DNA from: Candidatus Bathyarchaeota archaeon
Lineage (GTDB): Archaea > Thermoproteota > Bathyarchaeia > TCS64
DNA: 43,868 bases
NCBI GenBank assembly: GCA_026014875.1
Contig: JAOZHO010000050.1
Coordinates: 100,090-143,957 of the forward strand
Reading direction: 5' to 3'
Part shown: in pieces, positions 15,805-24,166 of the stretch
Layout of the letters: every line of letters starts with the position of its first letter
Numbering within the stretch: position 1 is the stretch's first letter
Translations under genes and position numbers: made by a program
The notes under the pieces: model-generated
What the model saw: the letters and a program-made list of their open reading frames with translations, nothing else
Told to the model about the DNA's origin: nothing
Database searches by the model: none

Positions 15805-18300
15805 CTATGGCTTCATTATTATGCGATGTAATCCCAGGATTAAAGCCCCGGCAAGGATGCCGATCATTACCGATATGGGGGGGAAGCCGGGTATTCCTTT
15901 CTGTTCAGGCTCTGATTCAATGATCCTGAAAGATGCGGTCTCACTGGTAGAGTCTCTATATGTTGAGTCGCCTTGCCGGGACGCAATGACGCTCCATGAT
16001 CCTGTCTCAGTCGAAATATGCGATTCCGAGTAGGAGCCATTTGAATCGGTGGAAACGGTTCTTATGGACGTTGAGCCATCTGGCTTCGTAAAAGCTATGG
16101 CTACATCAGCTCCTGAGATCGCGGGGAATATTGACCCCGAAACTGTAACCGAGTCTCCTTCAGTGAGTTGAGATTCAGAAGTCTGGATCGATATGCTTGA
16201 GGGTATTTTTGTTACCGTGAAATGAACGACAGGGCTGGTTGATCCTTCAAACCCTCTATCGCCCTCCCAACTTGTATTTACTTTCCACGAGCCAATAACA
16301 TGTGGAGTGAATGAAAAGTAAAATGAACCATCGGACTCTGTGTTGACGGATCTCGTGGCAGTCTCTCCGTCTGGTTTGATAAATGATAAAATAACGTTCT
16401 TATCAGGGCATGATGGGGTTATGAATCCTTGTATACTGATATTGTTGGCCATTATAATTTCAGATGGTAAAACACTGCATGAGATATCGGTTATCGACTT
16501 TTTAATTGAAAAATTATACAGGTACTGTTGGACCTCTATCCCCCCGTCATTTGTTTGATACTTGATAGATGCTTCAACAGATGCATTGCCTAAAGAGTGC
16601 GCTCTCATGAATAAGTTAAGCTCATGTACTTCATATCCGTGCAGTTTTCCGAGCGAGTGGATAGACTCATTGAGGAGCATTAACCCATCAGGTGCACTGA
16701 TAGTAACGTTAGTCGAATATGCGGTGCCGTTGCCATTATTCCGAATTATCAGCTTTAATTTTACGTCTTTGTCAAAAGAGGTCTCATTTTCGTAGCTAGC
16801 GGAGACTGAAACATCAGGTATGAAAATCCCTAAAGTCTCCAGTAGGCTGACGTCATACTTCATATCGTAACTAAATTGCTCGTAAACTTGCCATTGGACT
16901 TGTTCGACTTCAGACGAATCCCTTTTAATTAACTCCGAAATATGTCGTCCATCTAGAATACCAAAAAGTTTCCATGTCGGATCAACAGGTAGCCATCCAT
17001 ACTCGGGAATAAAGACCTCCGTCCATCCGTGAGCATTATCTGTCTGGTTAAACTGCCCATCGTTTTTGTAGACGAAACCACTTACTACGAGAGCAGGTAT
17101 CCCTGAAGCTCTACATAAGGAAACGAAAAGATCGGAGTAATCTGAACATACGCCTTTCCTCAGATTATAAGTCGTAATTGCCCCGTATCTTCCGGTCTCT
17201 TCCCCGCTAAGGATCTTTTCGTATTTATCATAATCGTACTCAATATTGTCGGCAACGAAATCATATATCGCCTTTACTTTATTGATGACGCCTATTTTTC
17301 CTTCCGTAAGGTTCTTAGAGAGGCTGTTAATCGTCGGATTATCTACCTCCCAATACTCATCTGCTGTCGTATATTGTAGTAAATTCGAAGGTAGCTTGTC
17401 CAATTGTACACTGTATGATTCATTATAATCCGGTGAGAGCCTAATTTTTATGAGAGCATGCATGGTTATCGTTGTTTGCTCGCCCGAATCAATAGGTCCT
17501 ATAACGAACGTATATCTGGGATTTCCAGACTCGTCATGGGATATGGAAAAAGGGGGAGGTATGCAGTCTATCTGTAGGACTTCCTGAAATTCCCCTTCTA
17601 AGGGACCAGGTACTGTAAATTCACCTAATTTCTCGGTTTTAGAGCCTTCATTAGTAAAAGTGTATTTGTAGGTGACATTATAATGTACAACTGTGTCCGC
17701 TAACTTTACATTTAGATAGTATTGTTCCTCTGCACTAACTCCGAGCATTTGCCCAGACAGTATAGTGCTATCCGCGCTCTCTCTCATGCTAAGAAAGGAT
17801 GGTTCGTACTTTACTAGACCATAACTTTGCGGGATATTAACCGTTAGTGTTACGTTTTCCTTGTAAACATCGTCCGTTACCGTCCATATCCCTAGGGATT
17901 TTTCTGAACCCGTTATCGTTATCCTATCATCGGCATAGAAATTTACTTTTAGGAGATAGGTTTGATTAGCATATACTTTTCTACCTAAATCGATGGTAAG
18001 CAGAGTCCAATTACCTTCGACAGCTTTATTAAAATTTAGAGGACCGTACTCATTCTCGACTGATATTTGTTGAGTGTCTGCCGTGTGAATGTACATGGAC
18101 CAAGTGTCGAAATAATACCTCTCCTCTATCAAAGGAGTAAAAATATAATTTAATTGAACTTTTACTGATAGGTCATCACGTATTGTAACTGTCTCATCAT
18201 AAAGTAATATCTTGTAGTTTTCAGATGAAGAATTTACGGGATAAGGGGTAGCGAGGACAGTGAAAAATATGAGTAGACAGAATAGGCGCATTTTTTTCAA
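15805..18300 (-). CDS. Secreted, membrane-anchored transglutaminase-like protein with CARDB and Ig-like repeats
   Basis: 831 residues. A signal peptide (KKMRLFCLLIFFTVLATP) leads to a large extracellular part. Near 370-445 is a transglutaminase core: GVCSDYSDLFVSLCRASGIPA (catalytic Cys), NAHGWTEVFIPEYGW (His) and LPVDPTWKLFG (Asp), a complete triad. A CARDB-like domain follows (LIIRNNGNGTAYSTNV), then two ~85-residue Ig-like repeats, each with KPDG followed by TxSDGS/TDSNGS and a GSW strand. The end is GIPGFPPISVMIGILAGALIL and a short basic tail, a probable surface anchor. Such proteins act as cysteine peptidases or cross-linkers at the cell surface. Composition is much more AT-rich than the chromosome, implying acquisition. 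Confidence 0.88.
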   Translation of the reverse strand: MKKMRLFCLLIFFTVLATPYPVNSSSENYKILLYDETVTIRDDLSVKVQLNYIFTPLIEERYYFDTWSMYIHTADTQQISVENEYGPLNFNKAVEGNWTLLTIDLGRKVYANQTYLLKVNFYADDRITITGSEKSLGIWTVTDDVYKENVTLTVNIPQSYGLVKYEPSFLSMRESADSTILSGQMLGVSAEEQYYLNVKLADTVVHYNVTYKYTFTNEGSKTEKLGEFTVPGPLEGEFQEVLQIDCIPPPFSISHDESGNPRYTFVIGPIDSGEQTTITMHALIKIRLSPDYNESYSVQLDKLPSNLLQYTTADEYWEVDNPTINSLSKNLTEGKIGVINKVKAIYDFVADNIEYDYDKYEKILSGEETGRYGAITTYNLRKGVCSDYSDLFVSLCRASGIPALVVSGFVYKNDGQFNQTDNAHGWTEVFIPEYGWLPVDPTWKLFGILDGRHISELIKRDSSEVEQVQWQVYEQFSYDMKYDVSLLETLGIFIPDVSVSASYENETSFDKDVKLKLIIRNNGNGTAYSTNVTISAPDGLMLLNESIHSLGKLHGYEVHELNLFMRAHSLGNASVEASIKYQTNDGGIEVQQYLYNFSIKKSITDISCSVLPSEIIMANNISIQGFITPSCPDKNVILSFIKPDGETATRSVNTESDGSFYFSFTPHVIGSWKVNTSWEGDRGFEGSTSPVVHFTVTKIPSSISIQTSESQLTEGDSVTVSGSIFPAISGADVAIAFTKPDGSTSIRTVSTDSNGSYSESHISTETGSWSVIASRQGDSTYRDSTSETASFRIIESEPEQKGIPGFPPISVMIGILAGALILGLHRIIMKP

Positions 18301-18562
18301 GAGGTATCATTCCCCTTCTTAGTTATCGTGCGCTCCTCGTATGTATTTATTTTGCACTTCACAATTATTTCAGAGTTGACAAAGAACTCTGAAATGGGTG
18401 GAAGATTCGTCTTTCGTAGTGAAAGGCGAAATTCTCCCCCATACTCTTTTTCTCACTCCACGCGCTCGTAAGTTTTAATCGGTGATGCCCCCCCCGAGGC
18501 TCGTAGCTGCCGTCTCTGGTAAAGATTAAATGGCGAAAAACACCAGTAAATGGTGAAAGAAA
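18301..18562. promoter_or_regulatory. Divergent control region of the surface-protein genes
   Basis: 262 bp between the divergent transglutaminase and collagen-like genes. It holds the inverted repeat at 18368-18394 and a C-run (18488-18495). The sequence CCCCATACTCTTTT at about 18438-18451 recurs at 19978-19991. GGTGA at 18552-18556 is a suitably spaced ribosome site for the ATG at 18563. No gene is seen. Confidence 0.5.
18368..18394. repeat. Perfect inverted repeat, partly copied at 20005-20023
   Basis: TTTCAGAGTT (18368-18377) and AACTCTGAAA (18385-18394) are exact reverse complements around a 7-base spacer GACAAAG. The right part TTGACAAAGAACTCTGAAA recurs exactly at 20005-20023, but there the left arm is missing. 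Between divergent promoters, this could be an operator; the damaged second copy suggests it is also a duplicated piece of the accessory block. Confidence 0.75.
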
Positions 18563-19285
18563 ATGTCTCAAGGAGTATCTAAAAATTACCTAATAGCATC
18601 TCTAATCACGGTCCTCATCCTTTCACTGATATTAAACTACAGCATTTTAACCACATTCATAAAAACGGGTCCTGAAGGTGAAACCGGGGATATGGGACCT
18701 CAGGGAGAAATGGGGTTAATAGGATCCACCGGGGAAACAGGAGAGCGGGGCTTGATTGGCCCAGTAGGACCAGAGGGGTCGAAAGGCGACAAAGGGGATA
18801 GAGGCCCAACGGGATCCATCGACGGAGAGGATCTTGAACTTGTCGATTTTGTTGCGAGGCTGGATGACCTAGATTTTCGCATGGGTAAATCGGAAGCCTA
18901 TCGAATTTTAAAAAGGACATTGACATTATCTAAGCCAGAGTCGTACCTCATTGAATCTGTAATAAATGAACTATTTGACGAACTCAAAATAACATATCCG
19001 CTCATAGAGAATTTTGAGGTTAAAATTAAACAATTATTATCCGACGTTCTTAATGCAGGAAACCCGTCCCTTTCATGGTATAGCGAGTCTTGCGAACAGA
19101 TTAATTCAAACACTTATCTAACAATTGTAAAAACTTATTTTTCTTTAGAGGTCGATACAGGCGTTCCAGTTATTGGTGAAATTGTCGTTGCTAGGATTGC
19201 CCTCACTGTAACGGGAAATGTGGATGTCTCTAGGAACATAGTAATTGAAAACTCAATTGGTGTTGTATCTGTAGTGATAGAGTAA
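18563..19285 (+). CDS. Membrane-anchored collagen-like protein
   Basis: 240 residues. A single N-terminal transmembrane helix (about 10-31, [17 protein letters not shown]) anchors a collagen-like stretch of roughly 17 Gly-X-Y triplets (about 36-88: [17 protein letters not shown] ... [13 protein letters not shown]), rich in Glu and Lys in X/Y positions as in bacterial and viral collagen-like proteins, where charge pairs stabilise the triple helix without hydroxyproline. A C-terminal globular domain of ~150 residues follows and is not recognised. It may trimerise as a surface stalk. ATG 18563 has GGTGA 6-7 nt upstream. AT-rich composition matches the transglutaminase gene opposite. Confidence 0.85.
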   Translation: MSQGVSKNYLIASLITVLILSLILNYSILTTFIKTGPEGETGDMGPQGEMGLIGSTGETGERGLIGPVGPEGSKGDKGDRGPTGSIDGEDLELVDFVARLDDLDFRMGKSEAYRILKRTLTLSKPESYLIESVINELFDELKITYPLIENFEVKIKQLLSDVLNAGNPSLSWYSESCEQINSNTYLTIVKTYFSLEVDTGVPVIGEIVVARIALTVTGNVDVSRNIVIENSIGVVSVVIE

Positions 19286-19733
19286 TGGATTCAGCCGCGC
19301 GCGCGCACCGGGAAGGCAGGGCTCCACGAGCACACCCCCCAGGGCATTCCCTATCAATATACTATCTGAATATATTGCGCCTTGGGCTCTCCCAAGAGAA
19401 GATATACCTATACATTTAGTCTGGGAGGCATCATTTAGTTTTGATAATATACAGATAGATTTGCCTGAGGACATGATTATAACGGAATTTTTCAATGTAA
19501 ATATCTATGAGACCAAAGGGCAAATGACAATAATCCAGTCCCTAAAATCAGAGACTTATTTTGGCTTCGTCACGTCTTCGAAAGACATTTTTGAGGAACC
19601 TCATGTTACACGAGATATCCACGTGAAATTTACGAAAAGCGCGCGCGCCCGTTGGTATTCAATAGCAAGCGCTCATCACTGTTTCTCAATAACAACCCCG
19701 TACGACCCGTTGTTCAGCGCGAGAAATCGCTGA
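19279..19733 (+). pseudogene. Remnant of an AT-rich gene between two GC-dinucleotide tracts
   Basis: An open frame without a normal start runs from just inside the collagen-like gene's end to 19733. Its middle (about 19340-19630) reads like real protein with alternating hydrophobic strands: ILSEYIAPWALPREDIPI, IQIDLPEDMIITEFFNV, TYFGFVTSSKDIFEE. The ends do not: they run into CGCGCGCGCGC at 19296-19306 and GCGCGCGCGC at 19639-19648, after which the translation looks random. A second fragment in another frame at about 19812-19934 (VGKFIETELDANTGFLVPP) may belong to the same broken gene. I do not recognise the family; a surface protein is a guess from the neighbours. Confidence 0.4.
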
Positions 19734-20097
19734 CCGTGCGAACTGACTTTGATTTGCCTCTTTGAAACAGTTCAGAAAAGGTCGTGACCTCTGAGGTAGA
19801 ACCGGCTGAGTTGCTGGGCTTAGAAATGTCTGGAAAATTGTCGGGAAATTCATCGAAACGGAGTTGGATGCAAACACGGGATTTCTTGTTCCACCACTGA
19901 TTCATTATGGGTCGAATAGTGCCCAGTCATTTAACGCATAGGCATAGCGGGAGAGGAGAGGGGATGGAGGATGTGCACCCCATACTCTTTTCTTCACTTC
20001 GCCTTTGACAAAGAACTCTGAAACGAGCAGAGACACCAGATTGTAATGGATCTTGCACAGGATTATATCTCGTGCGGGGCATTCTGTCTTATTTTAG
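19734..20097. other. Debris region without an intact gene
   Basis: Holds short coding-like fragments in shifting frames (19785-19850 and 19812-19934), the copied half inverted repeat at 20005-20023, and a copy of CCCCATACTCTTTT. The mix of copied control elements and broken frames suggests a duplication of the 18.4 kb region followed by decay. Confidence 0.45.
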
Positions 20098-20210
20098 TTT
20101 TGTTTTGCTACTGTTTAACTACTGAATAGCTACTGTTTTGCTCGAGGGGTTGGTGGGGGTGGTTTCCGGATGTTTTTCGGGTTCCTTTCAGGATTTGGCG
20201 GTGTTTTCAG
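20098..20210 (+). repeat. G/T-rich dispersed repeat with 11-bp units, copy 2
   Basis: TACTGTTTAAC, TACTGAATAGC, TACTGTTTTGC (20109-20141) are followed by GGGTTGGTGGGGG and TGTTTTTCGGGTTCCTTTC, similar to copy 1 at 15537-15640 in the same orientation. A partial further copy of the second half, TTTTTGGGTTCCTTTCGAGG, lies at about 20333-20352. It closes the accessory block on its right side. Confidence 0.8.
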
Positions 20211-20355
20211 ACAGGGATGGTATGGCTCCCTTTACATTTCTAAAAGAATTGTGCGTGTTTTGGTCTAGGGTTCTTTCATTCGGTTTGTTGGAGCGGTTTT
20301 CAGGTCAACGGTGTTGAAAGAGGGGAAAAGTCATTTTTGGGTTCCTTTCGAGGTT

Positions 20356-20544
20356 TTAAGAGTTTTTCAAGGATATATGACGACCACTAATTCGAGCCCG
20401 GCTCGCGAACCTCTCCACTATCTTGCCTCCATCGAGGGCCTTCGCGTCGTGGCCGGCCATCCTCCTCTTTTGGACGTCCCATGACTCCGGGAACTCGAAG
20501 TCCTCCCCGCCGTACCACTTGTTTGCGGGCACATGGAGTTTCAT
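20356..20544 (-). pseudogene. N-terminal stub of a LarA-family (DUF2088) protein
   Basis: From ATG 20544 the first ~46 residues (HVPANKWYGGEDFEFPESWDV, RRMAGHDAKAL, GGKIVERF) match the start of LarA-family nickel-pincer-dependent racemase-like proteins; compare the intact gene at 29250, whose start has FPAKWEIKRCRMACEGYPGMS. At about 20407 the resemblance stops, just where the next block should read PIGT, and the frame closes 16 codons later. Full members have ~420 residues, so this is a truncated gene. The breakpoint coincides with the right end of the accessory block and its G/T-rich repeats, so the block's arrival or rearrangement probably destroyed the gene. Confidence 0.75.
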
Positions 20545-20569
20545 TTCGCAACGGGTACGGGTTTGCTTA

Positions 20570-20590
20570 GGGTGAATTAAGGGTTCACCC
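20570..20590. promoter_or_regulatory. Inverted repeat between the LarA stub and guaA
   Basis: GGGTGAA (20570-20576) and TTCACCC (20584-20590) are perfect inverted arms around a 7-base spacer, in the divergent intergenic space. Its size suits a dimeric transcription-factor operator. Function inferred only from symmetry and position. Confidence 0.45.
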
Positions 20591-20633
20591 CCCTGTTAAG
20601 AATAAACAAACGTGCAACGAAACCAATTAATGC

Positions 20634-20647
20634 CCCCTCGAAAGGGG
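20634..20647 (+). promoter_or_regulatory. Small hairpin overlapping the guaA ribosome site
   Basis: CCCCT-CGAA-AGGGG forms a 5-bp stem with a tetraloop, 8 nt before the guaA ATG at 20656. The right arm AGGGG is also the only plausible Shine-Dalgarno-like element, so folding could limit initiation. Confidence 0.4.
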
Positions 20648-20655
20648 ATATCGAT

Positions 20656-22218
20656 ATGGGGACCTCTGAACAAGGGAAACCCGACGGCATTGCGATACTG
20701 GACTTCGGCGGCCAGTACTGCCACCTCATCGCCCGCCGGGTCCGGGAGATGAGCGTCTACTCCGAGATTCTCCCATGCGACGCAACCCCGGAGGAACTCG
20801 ACGCCCTGAAAGGCGTCATGAACCTGAAGGGGATCATCCTCTCCGGGAGCCCCGCAAGCCTCAGGCTCAAAGACTCCCCGAGGCTCAGCGAAGGAGTATT
20901 GGAGACCGGGCTCCCCGTCCTGGGCCTCTGCTACGGCCACCAGCTCATTGCCCACCTTCACGGCGGCGAAGTGAGGCGAGGGGAGAAACGAGAGTACGGG
21001 ATCACCGAGGCCACAATCGACGCCCCCGAGGGGGTCCTCAAGGGGCTGGAGCCCCGGGAACGGGTCTGGATGAGCCACGGCGACACCGTGTTCAGCCTCC
21101 CCGACGAGTTCCAGGTCCAAGCCCACACCGACATCTCCCCCGTCGCCGCCTTCAGACACAAGACCAAGCCCCTCCACGGCCTCCAGTGGCACCCCGAGGT
21201 GGTCCACACACAGAAGGGGAAGGAGATGCTCGCCAACTTCGTCCTCGACATCTGCGGCAGCAAACAGAACTGGAGGCCCACCGACTCCATCGAGACAGCG
21301 GTCAAGGAGATCCGGGACGCCATCGGCGACTCCAAGGCTATAATCGCGCTGAGCGGAGGAGTCGACTCCAGCGTCGCCGCAGCCCTCGCCGCTAAAGCCC
21401 TCGGGGACAGGCTGGTCGCCGTCCACGTGGACCACGGCCTAATGAGGATGAACGAATCCGACAACGTCGAGGAGACCTTCAGCAAGATGGGCGTAAACCT
21501 CATCGTCGCGAGGGTCCAAGACCGCTTCCTCGAGAAACTGCGGGGAGTCCCCGACCCCGAGGAGAAGCGGAAGATCATCGGCGAGGAGTTCATCCGGGTC
21601 TTCGAGGCCGAGGCGAGGCGCACCGGCGCAGAGTACCTCATCCAGGGCACCATCTACCCGGATCGGATAGAGTCGGGCTTCCGGAGCGGCTCAGACAGGA
21701 TCAAGACCCACCACAACGTCGGGGGCCTCCCCCTCGACATCGAGTTCAAAGGGATCATCGAGCCCCTCCGGGACTTCTACAAGGACGAGGTCCGAGCCCT
21801 CGGCGCCCGCCTCGACCTCCCCCCCTCCATCGTGGAGCGGCAGCCCTTCCCCGGCCCCGGCCTCGCCGTCAGAATCATCGGAGAGGTCACCGAGGAGAAG
21901 CTGGACTCACTGAGGCGGGCCGACGCCATCGTCTGCGAGGAGGTGGAGGCCTCGAGCCTCCGGGACACCGCCTGGCAGTACCTCGCCGTACTCACCGACA
22001 CAAGGAGCACCGGTGTGAAGGGGGACGAACGGGACTATGGGCTCACCGTCGCCGTCCGCATCGTGGAGAGTGTCGACGGGATGACCGCGAGCTTCTCCAA
22101 GGCCCCCTGGGACGTCCTGGAGCGGATCTCAACGAGGATCACCAACGAGATCCCCGGGGTCACCCGGGTCGTCTACGACATCACTCATAAGCCCCCGGCC
22201 ACCATAGAATGGGAATGA
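20656..22218 (+). CDS. guaA: GMP synthase, glutamine-hydrolysing, single-chain
   Basis: 520 residues; converts XMP to GMP with ATP and ammonia from glutamine. The N-terminal class I glutamine amidotransferase has IAILDFGGQYCHLIARRVRE, the nucleophile Cys92 in LGLCYGHQ, and the His-Glu pair in QWHPEV (~178). The ATP pyrophosphatase domain has the P-loop LSGGVDSSVAA (~233), VDHGLMRMNE, and the dimerisation part KTHHNVGGLP and RQPFPGPGLAVRI. It ends in PPATIEWE, the normal terminus. Many archaea split this enzyme into two genes; here it is fused as in bacteria. It overlaps the archease gene by 10 nt. Confidence 0.97.
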   Translation: MGTSEQGKPDGIAILDFGGQYCHLIARRVREMSVYSEILPCDATPEELDALKGVMNLKGIILSGSPASLRLKDSPRLSEGVLETGLPVLGLCYGHQLIAHLHGGEVRRGEKREYGITEATIDAPEGVLKGLEPRERVWMSHGDTVFSLPDEFQVQAHTDISPVAAFRHKTKPLHGLQWHPEVVHTQKGKEMLANFVLDICGSKQNWRPTDSIETAVKEIRDAIGDSKAIIALSGGVDSSVAAALAAKALGDRLVAVHVDHGLMRMNESDNVEETFSKMGVNLIVARVQDRFLEKLRGVPDPEEKRKIIGEEFIRVFEAEARRTGAEYLIQGTIYPDRIESGFRSGSDRIKTHHNVGGLPLDIEFKGIIEPLRDFYKDEVRALGARLDLPPSIVERQPFPGPGLAVRIIGEVTEEKLDSLRRADAIVCEEVEASSLRDTAWQYLAVLTDTRSTGVKGDERDYGLTVAVRIVESVDGMTASFSKAPWDVLERISTRITNEIPGVTRVVYDITHKPPATIEWE

Positions 22219-22643
22219 CCATGGGCTACAGCTACGCCGAGGATGGACCCACCGCCGACCTCACCGTGGACACCTGGGGAGAGACCCTGGAAGATGTCTT
22301 CAGGCAGTCTGCCATCGCTCTGTTCAACGCGGTGACTCCCCTCGAAGGGATCGGCCAGAACGAGACCAGGGAGTTCCAGGTGGAAGGCGACGACCTCGGA
22401 GCCCTCCTATTCAACTTCCTCGACGAACTCCTCTACCTCCACGAGGTGGAACTCATCGTATTCTCGGGCTTCGACTTGGAGATCGACCGGGAAAACTTCA
22501 TCCTCAAGGCCGTCTGCCGAGGCGAGTATTTCGACGTAAACCGCCACGTCCGAGGCATCGCCATCAAGGCAGTCACTTTCCACCTGATGAAGTTTGAGCA
22601 AACAGATGAGGGCTGGAACCTCAGGGTAGTCTTGGACACCTGA
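22209..22643 (+). CDS. Archease
   Basis: Up to 144 residues. Archease activates the RNA ligase RtcB, speeding guanylylation and turnover in tRNA splicing and RNA repair. The family pattern is clear: DGPTADLTVDTWGETLEDVFRQSAIALFN, the central FNFLDELLYLHEVE and VKAVTFHLMKFE-like KAVTFHLM near the end, with acidic residues for metal binding. Three in-frame ATGs at 22209, 22215 and 22221 are possible starts; the last gives the most family-like N-terminus (MGYSYAEDGPTADL). The first overlaps guaA, so the two genes are co-transcribed. RtcB itself is not in this window. Confidence 0.93.
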   Translation: MGMTMGYSYAEDGPTADLTVDTWGETLEDVFRQSAIALFNAVTPLEGIGQNETREFQVEGDDLGALLFNFLDELLYLHEVELIVFSGFDLEIDRENFILKAVCRGEYFDVNRHVRGIAIKAVTFHLMKFEQTDEGWNLRVVLDT

Positions 22644-22786
22644 GCCCCGCATCAATAGCCCAGATCCAGATCAAAGGTACAGATCAGGCCTACGATTCAC
22701 TTAATTTAAGAAACCCATCCCAGACTCTAGCCGAGCATCCCAGCTAGGCTGAGAGGAATCAAGCGTTCGAGGGGGATAACAGAGGA

Positions 22787-24118
22787 TTGACTGACCCGAC
22801 AGGCAGCAACATGGAGAGCCCACGCAGAAACGTCAGCAGCATAGTCCCCCAGGACAACCACGGCGAAACACCCTCACCCAGAGACGACCCCGTCAGCATT
22901 CTTCTCGTAGATGATGACAAGCACCATTGCGACGGCCTGACAGCCCTCCTCAGGCTAAGCGGATACGACGTCGTCAACGTCTACACGTGCGAGGACGCCC
23001 TCTCGATCTCCGTCACACGGATTTTCGACGTAGCCATCATCGATATGGTTCTCCCGGATGTCGACAGCGCAGAGGTTCTCAAAGAGATATTATCCCGGGA
23101 CGGACCCGCGGGAGTACTGATGCTAACGGGGAGGACATCGTTGAGCCATGCGGCCGATGCCCTGAACCACGGAGCCGACGCGTTCATCGTGAAACCCGCA
23201 GAGCCCCACGCCATGATAGCCATAATCGAGAGAGCCGCCCGGGTCAAGCGGCTTGAAAGGGAGCTCAAAGCCTCGGAGGCGAGATACAGGGAGCTCTTCG
23301 AGGGCCTGGGAGAAGGCGTGTTCCGGGTCGACGCCAACGGGATGCTGGTCTCGATGAACCAGGTCGGCGCAGAAATACTGGGCTACGCGAGCCCCCGCGA
23401 GACACTCGGGGGAGCCCTGAACTTCTGGGAGCCCCTCGAAGCTAAAGCGTTCAGTGAGAACAAGGTCATACGCGAAACCGTGAGATTCAGGACGAGAACT
23501 GGGAGCCTCGTATGGCTAGAGGTGACCGTCAAAGCCCGGATGAGCGAACACGGGGAAGCCCTCGGGCTCACGGGGATCTTCAGGGACGTCTCCGAACAGG
23601 TCCGCTCCCAGGAGATGCTCGAGGCGGTCAACGGGCTAGGGGCGGATCTGGGGGAAGCCGACTCCCTGGAGGAGGTGGGGGGGCTCACCCTCGACTTCCT
23701 GAAGACCATGCTGGGAATCGACCGGGGGAGGCTCTCAGTTGTCGGTGGTGAACTGATCAGGCCCCTGGGGGCATCAGCCAACCCTTCCCGGGAATTTCAT
23801 TTGATGGGCCACGGCTTGGCCTCGAAGGCGGTGAAGACCGGAGGGCCTCAACGGTTCCCCGATCCAAGAATAAGCCTCGAGGAGGGACCGGTCGCCCCGG
23901 ACCGGGTCCGCTACCTTGCCCAGCTCGCGGTCCCCATATTGATGACGGGAGGAGTCGGGGGTGCCATCCACGTCTCCAGGACCCGAGGGAAGCCATTCTC
24001 CGACGAGGACGTGAAACTAGCGGAGGCTGTCTCCGAGCAGGTGGCGATGGCCCTCGAGAGGCTCGTCAGGTACAGGATAGGGCTGAACCATGGCTTGAGT
24101 CTCGGAGACTTCCTGTAG
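22787..24118 (+). CDS. Response-regulator receiver-PAS-GAF protein
   Basis: 443 residues. A receiver domain (about 36-150) has the acidic pocket VDDDKHH, the phosphoacceptor Asp in DVAIIDMVLPD and the conserved Lys in FIVKPAEP. A PAS domain follows (about 160-275; YRELFEGLGEGVFRVDANGML ... GLTGIFRDVSEQ) and then a GAF-like domain (about 285-435; GADLGEADSLEEVGGLTLDF ... DVKLAEAVSEQVAMALERL). There is no histidine kinase or DNA-binding output, so it likely signals by protein contact. The TTG start at 22787 has GAGG a few nt upstream; ATG 22811 is the alternative. No partner kinase is present here. Confidence 0.9.
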   Translation: MTDPTGSNMESPRRNVSSIVPQDNHGETPSPRDDPVSILLVDDDKHHCDGLTALLRLSGYDVVNVYTCEDALSISVTRIFDVAIIDMVLPDVDSAEVLKEILSRDGPAGVLMLTGRTSLSHAADALNHGADAFIVKPAEPHAMIAIIERAARVKRLERELKASEARYRELFEGLGEGVFRVDANGMLVSMNQVGAEILGYASPRETLGGALNFWEPLEAKAFSENKVIRETVRFRTRTGSLVWLEVTVKARMSEHGEALGLTGIFRDVSEQVRSQEMLEAVNGLGADLGEADSLEEVGGLTLDFLKTMLGIDRGRLSVVGGELIRPLGASANPSREFHLMGHGLASKAVKTGGPQRFPDPRISLEEGPVAPDRVRYLAQLAVPILMTGGVGGAIHVSRTRGKPFSDEDVKLAEAVSEQVAMALERLVRYRIGLNHGLSLGDFL

Positions 24119-24166
24119 ACCTGTCTCTAGATTTGAATCTGGAAAAACTTGAAAAAATGTGAGGCG

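Noticed and set aside
15421-15831. 136-residue open frame rich in Phe, Trp, Gly, Cys
   Set aside because: It is a by-product of the extremely G/T-rich repeat DNA; low complexity, no family pattern, and it runs into the end of the transglutaminase gene.
20596-21435. 279-residue minus-strand frame opposite guaA
   Set aside because: Exact shadow of the strongly conserved guaA reading frame; it arises from GC-rich third positions.
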